A DNA stretch of 64,000 nucleotides from Duganella alba (GCF_009674495.1 NZ_WKJN01000006.1:210197-274196), one strand, 5' to 3'. Positions 25,933 to 35,431 are shown, counted from the first letter of the stretch. Notes: a model not told the origin generated them from the letters alone. Made by a program: numbers and translations.

Positions 25933-27009
25933 TTACTTCGGAATGGTGCCTTCCACGCCTTGCACGTAGAAGTTCATGCCCATCAGATCCTTTTCAGGCG
26001 CCTTGACGCCGGCGGCGTACTTGACGGCGCCCGACTGGTCCTTGATCGGGCCGGTGAACGGCGCAAAGGTGCCGGCGGTCAGCGCGGCCTTCTTGTCTTC
26101 AAACGCCTTCACCGCATCGGCAGGCACCACGGCATTAATCTTCGACATCTTGACCATGCCTTCCTTCAGGCCACCGTGGTAGGCGCCGGTTTTCCAGGTG
26201 CCGGCGATGACGGCTTTGGCGGTGTCGATGTAGTAGCCGGACCAGTCGTTGGTGGCGGCGGTCAGGTGCGCTTTCGGCGCGAACTTGGACATGTCCGAAT
26301 CCCAGCCGAAGGCGTACACGCCTTTTTCCTGCGCCACCTGCAGCGTGGCCGGCGAGTCGGTGTTCTGCGCCATCACATCGGCGCCTTGCGCCACCAGGGT
26401 TTCCGCCGCCTGGCGTTCCTTCGCCGGGTCGTACCACGAGTTCACCCAAATGACCTTGGTCTTGATTTTCGGGTTCACGCTCTGCGCGCCGAGCGTGAAG
26501 GCGTTGATGTTGCGGATCACTTCAGGCACCGGGAAGGAGGCGATGAAGCCCAGCGTGTTCGACTTGGTCATCTTGCCGGCCAGGATGCCGTCCAGGTACG
26601 CGCCTTCATACAGGCGCGACTCGTAGATGCCCATGTTCTTGGCGGTCTTGAAGCCGGTGGCGTGCAGGAACACCACGCCTGGCGTGGACTTGGCGACTTT
26701 CTCGGTCGGGTTCATATAGCCGAAGGAGGTGGTGAAAATCAGCTTGTTGCCTTCGGCGACCAGCTTGCGGATCACGCGTTCGGCGTCCGCGCCTTCCGGC
26801 ACGTTTTCCACGTAGGTGGTCTTGACCGCGGCGCCGAGTTCCTTTTCCATCGCCAGGCGGGCCTGGTCGTGCGCGTAGGTCCAGCCGGCGTCGCCGACAG
26901 GGCCGACGTAGACGAAGCCGATTTTCAGCGGGTCTGCTGCAAACGATGGGGCTGCGGCGAAGGCGGTGGCGACAGCCAGGGCGGCCAGTACTTTGCGACG
27001 ATTCATCAT
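25933..27009 (-). CDS. BMP-family ABC transporter substrate-binding protein (purine/nucleoside type)
   Basis: 358 residues with a cleaved signal peptide ('VLAALAVATAFAAAPSFA') and the BMP/PnrA fold: 'KIGFVYVGPVGDAGWTYAHD', 'FTTSFGYMNPT', 'YEGAYLDGILAGKMTK', 'AQNTDSPATLQVAQEKG', 'FGWDSDMS'. Members bind nucleosides or purine bases. It has an Ala-terminated signal rather than a lipobox, so it is a soluble periplasmic protein. The matching ATPase and two permeases are on the opposite strand at 28.9-32.5 kb. An AAGGA site precedes the start. Confidence 0.92.
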   Translation of the reverse strand: MMNRRKVLAALAVATAFAAAPSFAADPLKIGFVYVGPVGDAGWTYAHDQARLAMEKELGAAVKTTYVENVPEGADAERVIRKLVAEGNKLIFTTSFGYMNPTEKVAKSTPGVVFLHATGFKTAKNMGIYESRLYEGAYLDGILAGKMTKSNTLGFIASFPVPEVIRNINAFTLGAQSVNPKIKTKVIWVNSWYDPAKERQAAETLVAQGADVMAQNTDSPATLQVAQEKGVYAFGWDSDMSKFAPKAHLTAATNDWSGYYIDTAKAVIAGTWKTGAYHGGLKEGMVKMSKINAVVPADAVKAFEDKKAALTAGTFAPFTGPIKDQSGAVKYAAGVKAPEKDLMGMNFYVQGVEGTIPK

Positions 27010-27045
27010 ACGGTTTCCTTTGCGTGTAATAAGTAAGAAGCGAAG

Positions 27046-27894
27046 TTAGAAGTGGTATTCCGCGCGCACCATCGGCGTTTTGGCCGTGGCGCCTGGAACG
27101 GTGCGATCCGGGTTGCCGAATTTGTTTTTCCAGTACTGGTACTCGACGCCGATCTTGAAGGTGTTCTTCGGCGTGCCGAGCGTTTCGCTGATGTCGTACA
27201 TGATCTGCATGTCGATATTGGTCTCCGGCGCGGTGCCGCCGCCGAATTCATTGGTGCCCTTGCCGGTGATGAAGTTGGCGTAGCCTTCGAACGACAGCGG
27301 AATACCGACGTTGAACGGAATGCCCCAGGCGCCGGTCAGCATGGCGTGGGTCTTGTACGCGTAGCGCGGCGTGGCCTGGTTGGTGAAGGTGTTGTACGGG
27401 GCGTTGGATTCCCAGATCGCCAGCAGGCTGATGTCGAGGAAGCCCGGCACGTCCATCATCAGCGTCGGGCCGGCGACGACCATGCGCTTCTTGGAGTTGT
27501 AGCCGGCGTCGGTTTTGCTGTTGAAGTCAAAGCCGGCGGTGGCGCCGACGCCGCGCACCGGGCCGAAGGCGTAGCTCTTGTTGAAGATCTTGCCGAAGTC
27601 CAGCGTGTGGCGGTACACCACGTAGGCCTCGTGCGCGCCGCTGTTGGAACCGGCCGCCGATGGATCGAGCTCGGACGACATCAGCAGGTCGATGCTGAAG
27701 AAGTTCTTGCCGTACTTGTAGCCCGAGACGCTGCTCAGGTTGACGATGTTCTTGGTGATGTCGTTGTCGTTGAATGGCTCGGCGAACTTGGTGCCGTAAC
27801 GATAGCTGAGCGAGGTGTCGGTCCAGTCGGCGGCTTGCGCGGTGCAAGCGAAGAGCAGGGCGATGGCGGCGGTGAGGCGGACGAGATTTGGCAT
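27046..27894 (-). CDS. Tsx-like nucleoside-specific outer-membrane channel
   Basis: 282 residues from the ATG at 27894 (GGAG site); an upstream in-frame ATG at 27942 is rejected because it would lie before the signal peptide. Signal peptide ends near 'FACTAQAADW'. The mature part begins 'WTDTSLSYRYGTKF' and alternates beta-strand patterns to a terminal Phe ('RAEYHF'), as in the Tsx/DUF5020-like channels. It should give purines or nucleosides a path across the outer membrane. First gene of the operon with the binding protein (36 bp), Rieske oxygenase and deaminase. Confidence 0.82.
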   Translation of the reverse strand: MPNLVRLTAAIALLFACTAQAADWTDTSLSYRYGTKFAEPFNDNDITKNIVNLSSVSGYKYGKNFFSIDLLMSSELDPSAAGSNSGAHEAYVVYRHTLDFGKIFNKSYAFGPVRGVGATAGFDFNSKTDAGYNSKKRMVVAGPTLMMDVPGFLDISLLAIWESNAPYNTFTNQATPRYAYKTHAMLTGAWGIPFNVGIPLSFEGYANFITGKGTNEFGGGTAPETNIDMQIMYDISETLGTPKNTFKIGVEYQYWKNKFGNPDRTVPGATAKTPMVRAEYHF

Positions 27895-27932
27895 TGTTGA
27901 ACTCCGGTTGGTGAGGTTTGAAAGCACTTTTT

Positions 27933-27942
27933 TTGTATCCAA
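27933..27942. promoter_or_regulatory. Near-match GntR (FadR-type) site before the Tsx-like gene
   Basis: TTGTATCCAA differs at one position from the TNGTNNACNA pattern bound by FCD-type GntR regulators. It lies 39 bp before the porin start, which would place it in the operon promoter. The two full matches are near the GntR gene start and the ABC operon. Confidence 0.4.
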
Positions 27943-28012
27943 TTAGTTTTAATGTTGGATTCAATCTCGTCTACCTCTTTAGCAATATACGGGCCAGTTC
28001 GGGGCCAACTAT

Positions 28013-28726
28013 TTAAAAACCTGACAACGCTTCGGCTAGATTAACTTTCTTGTCCTGCTCCGCCAGCCGCAGGCGCGCTTCGATTTCCAGCAGGTGATGT
28101 TCGATCAGGTGCGTGGCTTCCTTCACTTTTCCCTGCTCGATCAGCGTGACCAGATCCTGGTGTTCATCGTTCTCGCACATGGCGCTGCCGGGCGTTTCAT
28201 AGAGGGCGATGATCAGCGAGCAGCGCGACACCAGTTCCGCCATGAAGCGCTGCAGCACGTGGTTGCCGGCCAGTTGCGCCAGCAGCAGATGGAACTCGCC
28301 GCCCAGTCGTATCCAGCCGGCGCGGTCGCCGCTGCGGCGCGCCGCATCTTCCGCCGCCAGGGCTGCGCGGATCTGCTTCAGCGATTCCGGCGTGGCGTGC
28401 TGTATCACCAGCGGCACGATCTCGCGTTCCACGGCACGCCGCGCGGCGAAAATGTCGCGCGCTTCCTGCGGCGTGGGCGAGGCGATCACCGCGCCGCGAT
28501 TGGGCCGCAGCTCGATGATGTGATCGTGCGCCAGGCGTTGCAGCGCCTTGCGCACGGTGGTGCGGCTGACGTCATACAGCTCGCAGAAATCCGCCTCGCC
28601 CAGGTGGGTTCCGGGTGGCAGGCGGTGACTCATGACGGCATTGACTACCGCTTTGTAAATGCGCATGTCGATGGCGGTGGTACCGCGCTTGACGACAGCT
28701 TGATCGGCTTTGCGCTTGTCAGGCAT
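28013..28726 (-). CDS. GntR family regulator with FCD effector domain
   Basis: 237 residues: winged helix ('DFCELYDVSRTTVRKALQRL', wing 'IELRPNRGAVIA') and an all-helical FCD domain ('RRAVEREIVPLVI', 'FHLLLAQLAGNHVLQRFM', 'EHQDLVTLIEQG') with the His/Asp/Glu residues that often bind a metal ion. It lies between the porin operon (same strand) and the divergent ABC genes, so it is the evident local regulator of purine-type uptake. Sites matching the family consensus TNGTNNACNA flank its promoter region at 28782 and 28920. Confidence 0.9.
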   Translation of the reverse strand: MPDKRKADQAVVKRGTTAIDMRIYKAVVNAVMSHRLPPGTHLGEADFCELYDVSRTTVRKALQRLAHDHIIELRPNRGAVIASPTPQEARDIFAARRAVEREIVPLVIQHATPESLKQIRAALAAEDAARRSGDRAGWIRLGGEFHLLLAQLAGNHVLQRFMAELVSRCSLIIALYETPGSAMCENDEHQDLVTLIEQGKVKEATHLIEHHLLEIEARLRLAEQDKKVNLAEALSGF

Positions 28727-28781
28727 TGATGGCTCCCATTGTCAGTGATGCTATCCGCTATAAAGCAGGAAGCGTGCTAAG

Positions 28782-28791
28782 TCGTATACAA
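28782..28791. promoter_or_regulatory. GntR operator 1 (gntR side)
   Basis: TCGTATACAA matches TNGTNNACNA exactly. It lies 56 bp before the GntR start, suggesting autoregulation. Two weaker GTGCAC-centred sites follow at 28794-28803 and 28805-28814, with centres about 11-12 bp apart, on one face of the helix. Confidence 0.6.
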
Positions 28792-28919
28792 AGTTGTGCA
28801 CACGCTGTGCACGCTTTTGGGATGTACAGCATCCCTCTTTGGTGCAGGGCGCCGCCAAAATAGCGCAGATGCCGCACGGCGCGCGTGGCACGCTAATTGC
28901 GTCTGCTGCGGTATCTGAT

Positions 28920-28929
28920 TTGTATACGA
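28920..28929. promoter_or_regulatory. GntR operator 2 (ABC transporter side)
   Basis: TTGTATACGA matches TNGTNNACNA exactly and, with its neighbour bases, is the inverted copy of operator 1. It lies 17 bp before the ABC ATPase start, where repressor binding would block transcription or the ribosome-binding region. Confidence 0.6.
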
Positions 28930-28945
28930 TGAAGGGAACGCGCCG

Positions 28946-30490
28946 ATGACTGAACCGCGCTTGCAGATGCTCGGCATCTCCAAGATTTATCCCTCGGTGG
29001 TGGCCAACGCCGACGTGAACCTGACCGTGATGCCCGGCGAGATCCACGCCGTGCTGGGCGAGAACGGCGCCGGCAAGAGCACGCTGATGAAGATCATCTA
29101 CGGCGTGGTCAAGCCGGACGACGGCCAGATCATGTGGGAAGGCCGCCAGGTGCATATCCATTCGCCGCACGACGCGCGCAAGCTGGGCATCGGCATGGTG
29201 TTCCAGCACTTCGCCCTGTTCGAGACGCTGACGGTGGCCGAGAACATCGCCCTGGCGCTGGACGACAAGGTGTCGCCGGCGGCGCTGGCGCCACGTATCA
29301 AGCAGGTGTCCGAACAATATGGCCTGCCGCTCGATCCGCAGCGGCTGGTGCACAGCATGTCGGTCGGCGAACGGCAGCGGGTGGAGATCGTGCGTTGCCT
29401 GCTGCAATCGCCCAAGCTGCTGATCATGGATGAACCGACGTCGGTGCTGACGCCGGACGCGGTGCTCAAGCTGTTCGAGTCGCTGCGCCGCCTGGCGGCG
29501 GAAGGCGTCAGCATCCTGTATATCAGCCACAAGCTAGATGAAATCCAGTCGCTGTGCGACAAGGCCACGGTGCTGCGCGCCGGGCGCGTGTCTGGCACCG
29601 CGCTGCCGAAGGAGGAAAGCGCGAAGTCGCTGGCGGAACTGATGATCGGCCGCGAGCTGCCGGTGTGCGTCAACACGCCGCGCGAGCCGGGCGAAGTGCT
29701 GCTGACGCTGGACCGGCTGAATGTGCAAAGCGCGGATCCCTTCGGCACGCGGCTGAAGGACATCAGCCTGTCGCTGCGCAGCGGCGAGATCGTCGGCATC
29801 GCCGGCATTTCCGGCAACGGCCAGCAGGAGCTGCTGAAGGCCATCTCCGGTGAACGCACGCTGCATCTGCGCGAAGGCACCATCCGCCTCGGCCAGCAGG
29901 ACGTGGGCGCGCTGAACGCGGCGCAGCGCCGCCAGCTGGGTCTCGGCTTCGTGCCGGAGGAGCGGCTGGGACGCGGCGCGGCGCCCGAGTTGTCGCTGGC
30001 GGACAACGCGCTGCTGACCGGCTACGTGCCCGCCGCGAAGACCGGCATGGTCAAACAAGGCCTGATCCAGCGCGCCACGGTGCGCTTGTTTGCGCACCGG
30101 GTCATCACCCGCTTCAAGGTGAAGTGCGGCGGCGACCTGTCGGCGGCGGCCAGTCTGTCGGGTGGCAATCTGCAAAAATTCATCGTCGGTCGCGAGATCA
30201 TGCTCGGGCCGAAGGTGATGATTTTCGCCCAGCCCACCTGGGGCGTCGACGTCGGCGCGGCCATGCTGATCCGCCAGGCCATCATCGACATGCGCGACCA
30301 GGGCGTGGCGGTGCTGGTGCTGTCCGAGGAGCTCGACGAATTGTTCATGATGAGCGACCGCATCGCCGTGCTGGCCGATGGCCGCCTGTCGCGCGCGGTG
30401 CCGGCCGCCACCACCAGCATCAATGAAATCGGCGTCTGGATGAGCGGCGATTTCGATTACCAGGGAGCTCCAGATTATGTCCAGGCTTGA
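28946..30490 (+). CDS. ABC transporter ATPase, BMP/nucleoside type (two ABC domains)
   Basis: 514 residues carrying two fused nucleotide-binding domains. Domain 1: Walker A 'GENGAGKSTLMKIIYG', signature 'HSMSVGERQRVEIV', Walker B 'LLIMDEPTSVL'. Domain 2 has a degenerate Walker A 'GISGNGQQELLKAISG' and 'LSGGNLQKFIVGREI' with 'MIFAQPTWGVDVG' in place of a normal Walker B, the usual asymmetry of sugar and nucleoside importers (RbsA/YufO class). It energises uptake with the two permeases that follow by 14-bp and 4-bp overlaps. A GntR site lies just upstream. Confidence 0.93.
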   Translation: MTEPRLQMLGISKIYPSVVANADVNLTVMPGEIHAVLGENGAGKSTLMKIIYGVVKPDDGQIMWEGRQVHIHSPHDARKLGIGMVFQHFALFETLTVAENIALALDDKVSPAALAPRIKQVSEQYGLPLDPQRLVHSMSVGERQRVEIVRCLLQSPKLLIMDEPTSVLTPDAVLKLFESLRRLAAEGVSILYISHKLDEIQSLCDKATVLRAGRVSGTALPKEESAKSLAELMIGRELPVCVNTPREPGEVLLTLDRLNVQSADPFGTRLKDISLSLRSGEIVGIAGISGNGQQELLKAISGERTLHLREGTIRLGQQDVGALNAAQRRQLGLGFVPEERLGRGAAPELSLADNALLTGYVPAAKTGMVKQGLIQRATVRLFAHRVITRFKVKCGGDLSAAASLSGGNLQKFIVGREIMLGPKVMIFAQPTWGVDVGAAMLIRQAIIDMRDQGVAVLVLSEELDELFMMSDRIAVLADGRLSRAVPAATTSINEIGVWMSGDFDYQGAPDYVQA

Positions 30491-31553
30491 ACGACGTCCC
30501 GAACCATCGCGCCGCATGATGCTGGCGTCGCCGCTGATCGCAGCGGCGGCCATGCTGTTCACCGGCTCGCTGTTGTTCTTCTTCATCGGCCAGGAGCCGC
30601 TGCATGCGTTCTACGTGTACTTCGTCAAACCATGGACCACCTTGTACGGCGTGGGCGAGCTGCTGCTGAAGGCGACGCCGCTGATCCTGTGCGGCGTGGG
30701 CCTGGCGATCGGCTTCCGCGCCAACGTCAACAACATCGGCGCCGACGGCCAGCTGACCATCGGCGCGATTGCCGCCGGCGCCGTGGCGCTGTACTTCGAC
30801 GACGTGCAGGCGTGGTGGGTGCTGCCGCTGATGCTGCTGGCCGGCGCGGTGGGCGGCATGCTGTGGGCGGCGATTCCCGCGCTGCTGCGCACGCGCTTCA
30901 ACACCAGCGAGATTCTCGTCAGCCTGATGCTGGTGTACGTGGCGTATCACTTGCTGAGCTATCTGGTGCACGGGCCGATGCGCGACCCGGCCGGCTTCAA
31001 CTTCCCGCAGTCGAAGATGTTCAGCGACTCGGCCACCTTGCCGCTGCTGGTGGAAGGCTTGCGCGTGAACGCGGCGTTCATCCTGTCGCTGCTGGCCGCC
31101 GGTGCGGCATGGTTCTTCTGCCAGCATACGTTTGCCGGCTACCGCATGCAGGTCAGCGGCATGGCGCCGGCGGCGGCGCTGTACGCCGGCTTCAGCGAAC
31201 CGCGTAATGTGTGGCTGGCGTTCATGGTCAGCGGCGCGCTGGCCGGCATCGCCGGCGTCGGCGAAGTGGCAGGACCGCTGGGGCAGTTGCAGCCGTCGGT
31301 GTCGCCGGGCTATGGCTTTGCCGCCATCATCGTCGCGTATGTGGGGCGTTTGCATCCGCTGGGCGTTGTGCTGTCGGCGCTGTTGATGTCGCTGCTGTAC
31401 ATCGGCGGCGAAACGGCGCAGATCGAGTTGCAGGCGCCGTCCGCCATCACCGGCATCTTCCAGGGGCTGCTGCTGTTTTATCTGCTGGCGGCGGACCTGT
31501 TCATCCACTATCGCATCAAGCCGCACAAGCGCGCGGTAGGAGTCGCAGCATGA
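30477..31553 (+). CDS. ABC transporter permease 1 (BMP/nucleoside type)
   Basis: 358 residues with about nine to ten hydrophobic helices and the family stretch 'GLAIGFRANVNNIGADGQLTIGAI', here the part 'FRANVNNIGADGQL' that typifies branched-chain/nucleoside permeases (YufP class). It overlaps the ATPase gene by 14 bp and the second permease by 4 bp. It forms half of the inner-membrane channel fed by the BMP binding protein. Confidence 0.9.
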   Translation: MSRLERRPEPSRRMMLASPLIAAAAMLFTGSLLFFFIGQEPLHAFYVYFVKPWTTLYGVGELLLKATPLILCGVGLAIGFRANVNNIGADGQLTIGAIAAGAVALYFDDVQAWWVLPLMLLAGAVGGMLWAAIPALLRTRFNTSEILVSLMLVYVAYHLLSYLVHGPMRDPAGFNFPQSKMFSDSATLPLLVEGLRVNAAFILSLLAAGAAWFFCQHTFAGYRMQVSGMAPAAALYAGFSEPRNVWLAFMVSGALAGIAGVGEVAGPLGQLQPSVSPGYGFAAIIVAYVGRLHPLGVVLSALLMSLLYIGGETAQIELQAPSAITGIFQGLLLFYLLAADLFIHYRIKPHKRAVGVAA

Positions 31554-32476
31554 TGACCACGGAATTGTTGATCGCCTTCCTCGCCAGCACCGCCGGCGCG
31601 GCCACGCCGCTGGTGGTGGCGTCGATGGGCGAACTGGTGACCGAACGGTCCGGCGTGCTCAATCTCGGCATGGAGGGCATGATGCTGGTCGGCGCGGTGG
31701 TCGGCTTCGGCGTCACGCTCGGCACCGGCAGCATGACACTCGGTCTGCTGGCGGCGGCGGCGGCGGGCATGCTGATGTCGCTGATCTTCGGCTTTCTGGT
31801 GCTGACGCTGCAAACCAATCAGGTGGCCACCGGTCTGGCCCTGACCTTGTTCGGTATCGGCGCTTCCGCCTTCATCGGCCAGGGCTTTGTCGGGCAGACG
31901 GTGGAGCGCATGCCCAACCTGCATTTCCCTGTGCTGTCGGACCTGCCGTTTGTCGGGCCGCTGCTGTTCCGCTTTGATGCGATGACCTATGCGTCGGTGC
32001 TGCTGGTGCTGGTGATCGGCTGGGTGCTGGCGCGCACGCGGCTTGGCCTGGTCATCCGCGCGGTGGGCGAGTCGCCGCACAGCGCGCACGCCATCGGTTT
32101 CAACGTCATCGGCCTGCGGTATGGCACGGTGCTGTTCGGCGGCGCGCTGGCCGGTCTGGGCGGCGCCTATCTGTCGCTGGCGCTGACGCCGATGTGGGTG
32201 GAAGGCATGACGGCGGGACGCGGCTGGATCGCGCTGGCGCAGGTGGTGTTCGCGACGTGGAAGCCGCGCGGCGTGCTGGTGGGCGCCTATCTGTTCGGCG
32301 GCGTGACGGTACTGCAGTTCCACGGCCAGGGCATGGGGCTGGCGATACCGTCGGAGTTTTTGTCGATGCTGCCGTATGTCGCGACTATCGTGGTGCTAGT
32401 GATTATCTGCCGCAATCCGCAGACAATCTTGCTGAACAAGCCAATGTCGCTGGGGCAGAACTTCAAGCCGGACTAG
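31550..32476 (+). CDS. ABC transporter permease 2 (BMP/nucleoside type)
   Basis: 308 residues, about eight to nine transmembrane helices, with '[19 protein letters not shown]' and '[14 protein letters not shown]', the conserved loops of YufQ-class permeases. ATGA overlap with permease 1. Last gene of the ABC operon. No clear terminator follows before the chemoreceptor gene. Confidence 0.9.
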   Translation: MMTTELLIAFLASTAGAATPLVVASMGELVTERSGVLNLGMEGMMLVGAVVGFGVTLGTGSMTLGLLAAAAAGMLMSLIFGFLVLTLQTNQVATGLALTLFGIGASAFIGQGFVGQTVERMPNLHFPVLSDLPFVGPLLFRFDAMTYASVLLVLVIGWVLARTRLGLVIRAVGESPHSAHAIGFNVIGLRYGTVLFGGALAGLGGAYLSLALTPMWVEGMTAGRGWIALAQVVFATWKPRGVLVGAYLFGGVTVLQFHGQGMGLAIPSEFLSMLPYVATIVVLVIICRNPQTILLNKPMSLGQNFKPD

Positions 32477-32584
32477 CGGGCTGTTGTAGCACATAAAAAA
32501 ATTGTGCGCAATGCGACAATTGGTGATTTTCCCACGCGGGAAATGCTCTTATTCTTGACCTCAAATCCCATCGGAGGAGCGGTC

Positions 32585-34246
32585 ATGCGAGTCAACAGCC
32601 CGGTTACGCAAAACGAATACATCATGGAGGATGGCAAAACCATCGTCTCCAGTACTGATTTGCAGGGCAACATCAATTACGCTAACCCGTATTTCATCGA
32701 GGTGAGCGGCTTCACGGAAGAAGAGCTGCTGGGCGCACCGCAAAACCTGGTGCGCCATCCGGACATGCCGGTCGAAGCGTTTGCCGACTTGTGGCGCACC
32801 ATCAAGGACGGCACGCCGTGGACCGGGCTGGTGAAGAACCGCTGCAAGAATGGCGACTTCTACTGGGTGCTGGCCAACATCACGCCGGTGATCGAGAACG
32901 GCAAGCCGGTCGGCTACCTGTCGGTGCGCACCAAGCCGTCGCGCGAGCAGGTGCGCGAGGCCGATGGGCTGTACCGCGAAATCAAGGCCGGCAATCCGCG
33001 CCACCTGCGCATCGTCAAGGGGCGCGCGGTGTCGACCGGCGTCTTCGCGCGGCTGAAAGCCATGACCACGGCATCGCTGCCGGCGCAGATCGCGGCCGCC
33101 ACCACCTTGCTGGTGGGCGTGCTGGCGGTGCTGGCGCTGGCTCTGCTGGTGATGGACGACGCCACCGCCGCCAGGGCGCACGGCTGGCTGGGCTGGGCCG
33201 CCGTGGTGGCGATGGCCGGCATGCTGGCCTTCGGCCGCAACCTGTATGTGAACGTGGCGCTGCCGTTGCGCCAGGCCACCAGGGCGGCGCGCATGATGGC
33301 GGGCGGCGACCTGACCGCGTCGATCGACGTCCAGCGCGACGATGAAGTGGGCCAGTTGCTGGCGGCGCTGCGGCAGACCAACATCAACCTGCACAGCATC
33401 ATCGGCGACGTGCGCGCCAACTTCGACCAGATCACCGTGTCCACCGACGAAATCGCCGATGGCAATATGGATTTGTCGGGCCGTACCGAATCGCAGGCGT
33501 CCAGCCTGCAGCAGACCGCGTCCAGCATGGAGCAGCTGACCGCCACCGTGCAGCAGAGCGCCACCAACGTCGCCAGCGCCAACCAGCTGGCCGAGCGCGC
33601 GCGCGAAGTGGCGACGCAGGGCGGCAGCATCGTGTCGCAGGTGGTGGTGACGATGGGCGACATCAGCGCCTCGTCCAACAAGATCCTTGACATCATCGGC
33701 CTGATCGACGGCATCGCGTTCCAGACCAACATCCTGGCGCTGAACGCGGCGGTGGAGGCGGCGCGCGCCGGCGAGCAGGGACGCGGCTTTGCCGTCGTCG
33801 CCAGCGAGGTGCGCGGACTGGCGCAGCGCTCGGCCACGGCGGCCAAGGAAATCAAGGCGCTGATCGATACCTCGATCCAGAAAGTGCAGGCCGGCACCGC
33901 GCTGACCAACAGCGCCGGCGTCACCATGAGCGAGGTGATCGAATCGGTGGCGCGCGTGTCCAAGGTGATGGGCGAGATTTCCGATTCCACGCGCGAGCAG
34001 AGCAGCGGCATCGGCCAGGTCAACGAAGCGGTGATCAAGATCGACGACATCACGCAGCAGAACGCGGCGCTGGTGGAGCAGGCCGCCGCCGCCGCCGGCA
34101 ACCTGGCGCAGCAGGCGCGCTGCGTGTCGCAGGCGATGGCGGTGTTCAAGCTGCAGCATGCGGCGAAGACGGCGCGCCGCGCGCCGGGCGGGCAGCCGTC
34201 GCGGCCGCCGGTCAGCGGCAAGCCGCCGCTGCAACTGCAGGCTTGA
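32585..34246 (+). CDS. Aer-like methyl-accepting chemotaxis protein with PAS domain
   Basis: 553 residues from the ATG preceded by GGAGGAG. An N-terminal PAS domain (about 15-115; '[17 protein letters not shown]', '[15 protein letters not shown]', '[16 protein letters not shown]') of the Aer type, two close membrane helices (about 167-190 and 200-222), a HAMP domain, and the receptor signalling hairpin with tip '[20 protein letters not shown]'. In Aer the PAS domain binds FAD and senses redox or energy state. A TAAA at 32494 with GCGACAAT at 32513 loosely resembles a flagellar sigma-28 promoter. It directly follows the purine transporter operon, but whether it senses purines is not shown. Confidence 0.92.
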   Translation: MRVNSPVTQNEYIMEDGKTIVSSTDLQGNINYANPYFIEVSGFTEEELLGAPQNLVRHPDMPVEAFADLWRTIKDGTPWTGLVKNRCKNGDFYWVLANITPVIENGKPVGYLSVRTKPSREQVREADGLYREIKAGNPRHLRIVKGRAVSTGVFARLKAMTTASLPAQIAAATTLLVGVLAVLALALLVMDDATAARAHGWLGWAAVVAMAGMLAFGRNLYVNVALPLRQATRAARMMAGGDLTASIDVQRDDEVGQLLAALRQTNINLHSIIGDVRANFDQITVSTDEIADGNMDLSGRTESQASSLQQTASSMEQLTATVQQSATNVASANQLAERAREVATQGGSIVSQVVVTMGDISASSNKILDIIGLIDGIAFQTNILALNAAVEAARAGEQGRGFAVVASEVRGLAQRSATAAKEIKALIDTSIQKVQAGTALTNSAGVTMSEVIESVARVSKVMGEISDSTREQSSGIGQVNEAVIKIDDITQQNAALVEQAAAAAGNLAQQARCVSQAMAVFKLQHAAKTARRAPGGQPSRPPVSGKPPLQLQA

Positions 34247-34284
34247 TATGATGTCGCCTTCGACAGGCGACATGGACGGCAGGC

Positions 34285-34593
34285 ATGGGGCACACGGTAA
34301 CGCTGGCAGGGCAGGGATGGCGGTTTGACGCGGACGCGCCGGAGACGGTGCTGCAGGCGGCCGAGCGCGCCGGCATCCGCCTGCCCAGTTCATGCCGCAA
34401 CGGCACCTGCCGCACCTGCATCTGCCTGTCCACCAGCGGCGCGGTGCGCTACAAGATCGACTGGCCGGGCTTGAGTCCGGACGAAAAACGCGAGGGCTAC
34501 ATCCTGCCCTGTGTCGCCATCGCCGAAACCGATCTGACTATTCTGGCGCCCGCCGCCGGTAAGCTCCCGGTCCCACCCCGTACTGACGCTTGA
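34285..34593 (+). CDS. Plant-type [2Fe-2S] ferredoxin
   Basis: 102 residues with the ligand pattern C-x4-C-x2-C in 'SSCRNGTCRTCICLSTSG' and the fourth Cys in 'GYILPCVAIAETD', as in small ferredoxins and ferredoxin domains of oxygenase reductases. It could hand electrons to an oxygenase; a Rieske oxygenase lies 9 kb away but no link is visible. Its 3' end overlaps the convergent AraC gene by 56 bp. Confidence 0.88.
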   Translation: MGHTVTLAGQGWRFDADAPETVLQAAERAGIRLPSSCRNGTCRTCICLSTSGAVRYKIDWPGLSPDEKREGYILPCVAIAETDLTILAPAAGKLPVPPRTDA

Positions 34594-35431
34594 AGGCGCG
34601 GTTGAACGCCGCTTCCGACTGGTAGCCGACCGCTTCGCCGACGGCGCCGGCGGACTGGCCGTCGTCCAGCAAGCGGGCGGCGCGCGCCATGCGCAGCTGG
34701 GCCAGCACGTCGGCCGGCGTGGCGTTGGCGGCCTGCTTGAACAGGCGCGCGAAGGTGGCGCGCGACATGTGGCTGGCCTCGGCCAGATCTTCCAGCGTCC
34801 ACGGTTTTTCCGGCGCGGTCAGCATGCCGTTGATGGCGGCTTGCAGGCGCCGTTCGGCCAGCACGCCGAACAGGCCGGGCACCGTCAGCGCCTGTTCCAG
34901 CCAGGTGCGGATCAGCAGCGCAAACAGCGCCGACGCCAGCTGGCGGATGATGGCGGCCGAGCCGCCGCGCGGTGTTTCCGCTTCTTCCTGCAGCATGCGC
35001 AGCAGGTGGCGCAGGCTTTGCGCATCGGGGCGGCCGGCGGTGTGCACCACCAGCACCGGCGGCAGGGCGGCCAGCAGGCCGGCGCTGCCGTCGGCGTCGA
35101 AGCGGAACTCGCCGCACAGGATGTCGGTTTGCGGGCCTGCGCCGTCGTTGGTTTCGAAGCGCAGCAGGCCGGGCGTGCCGTGCATCGGCGAGGCCTGGGC
35201 CGGATCGCCGATGTGCAGCTGGTGCGCGTGGCCGTGCGGGAAGACGATGATGTCGCCGGTTTGCAGCATCTGGCCGTCAACCTGCGCTTCGCCGTGCACG
35301 ATCAGGTGATAGGGAGCGACGCCGCGCGGCGTGCCCGGGTGGTCCAGCACCCAGGGCGCGCCGAAGCGGCAGCGGATGTCCAGCGCGGTTTGCACGGGAT
35401 AGAGGGAGAGCAGGTGGCTGAGTGAATCCAT
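34538..35431 (-). CDS. AraC family regulator with cupin sensor domain
   Basis: 297 residues: an N-terminal cupin domain of the AraC_binding_2/cupin_6 type ('APWVLDHPGTPRGVAPYHLIVHG', here 'VAPYHLIVHGEA', and 'GDIIVFPHGHAHQLH') and two C-terminal helix-turn-helix units ('WTLEDLAEASHMSRATFARL', 'GAVGEAVGYQSEAAFNRAFK'). It is divergent from the AhpD-like gene across 112 bp, so that gene is the probable target. Such regulators often control oxidative-stress or small-molecule reductase genes. Confidence 0.9.
   Translation of the reverse strand: MDSLSHLLSLYPVQTALDIRCRFGAPWVLDHPGTPRGVAPYHLIVHGEAQVDGQMLQTGDIIVFPHGHAHQLHIGDPAQASPMHGTPGLLRFETNDGAGPQTDILCGEFRFDADGSAGLLAALPPVLVVHTAGRPDAQSLRHLLRMLQEEAETPRGGSAAIIRQLASALFALLIRTWLEQALTVPGLFGVLAERRLQAAINGMLTAPEKPWTLEDLAEASHMSRATFARLFKQAANATPADVLAQLRMARAARLLDDGQSAGAVGEAVGYQSEAAFNRAFKRQYGVGPGAYRRRAPE

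Noticed and set aside
28819..28835. GGGATG-TACAG-CATCCC inverted repeat in the gntR/ABC gap
   Set aside because: Perfect 6-bp arms, but it does not match the GntR consensus and has no T-run; could be chance, so not listed as a site.
32494..32520. Possible sigma-28 promoter before the chemoreceptor gene
   Set aside because: TAAA and GCGACAAT are suggestive, but the -10 part needs a gap and mismatches to fit GCCGATAA.
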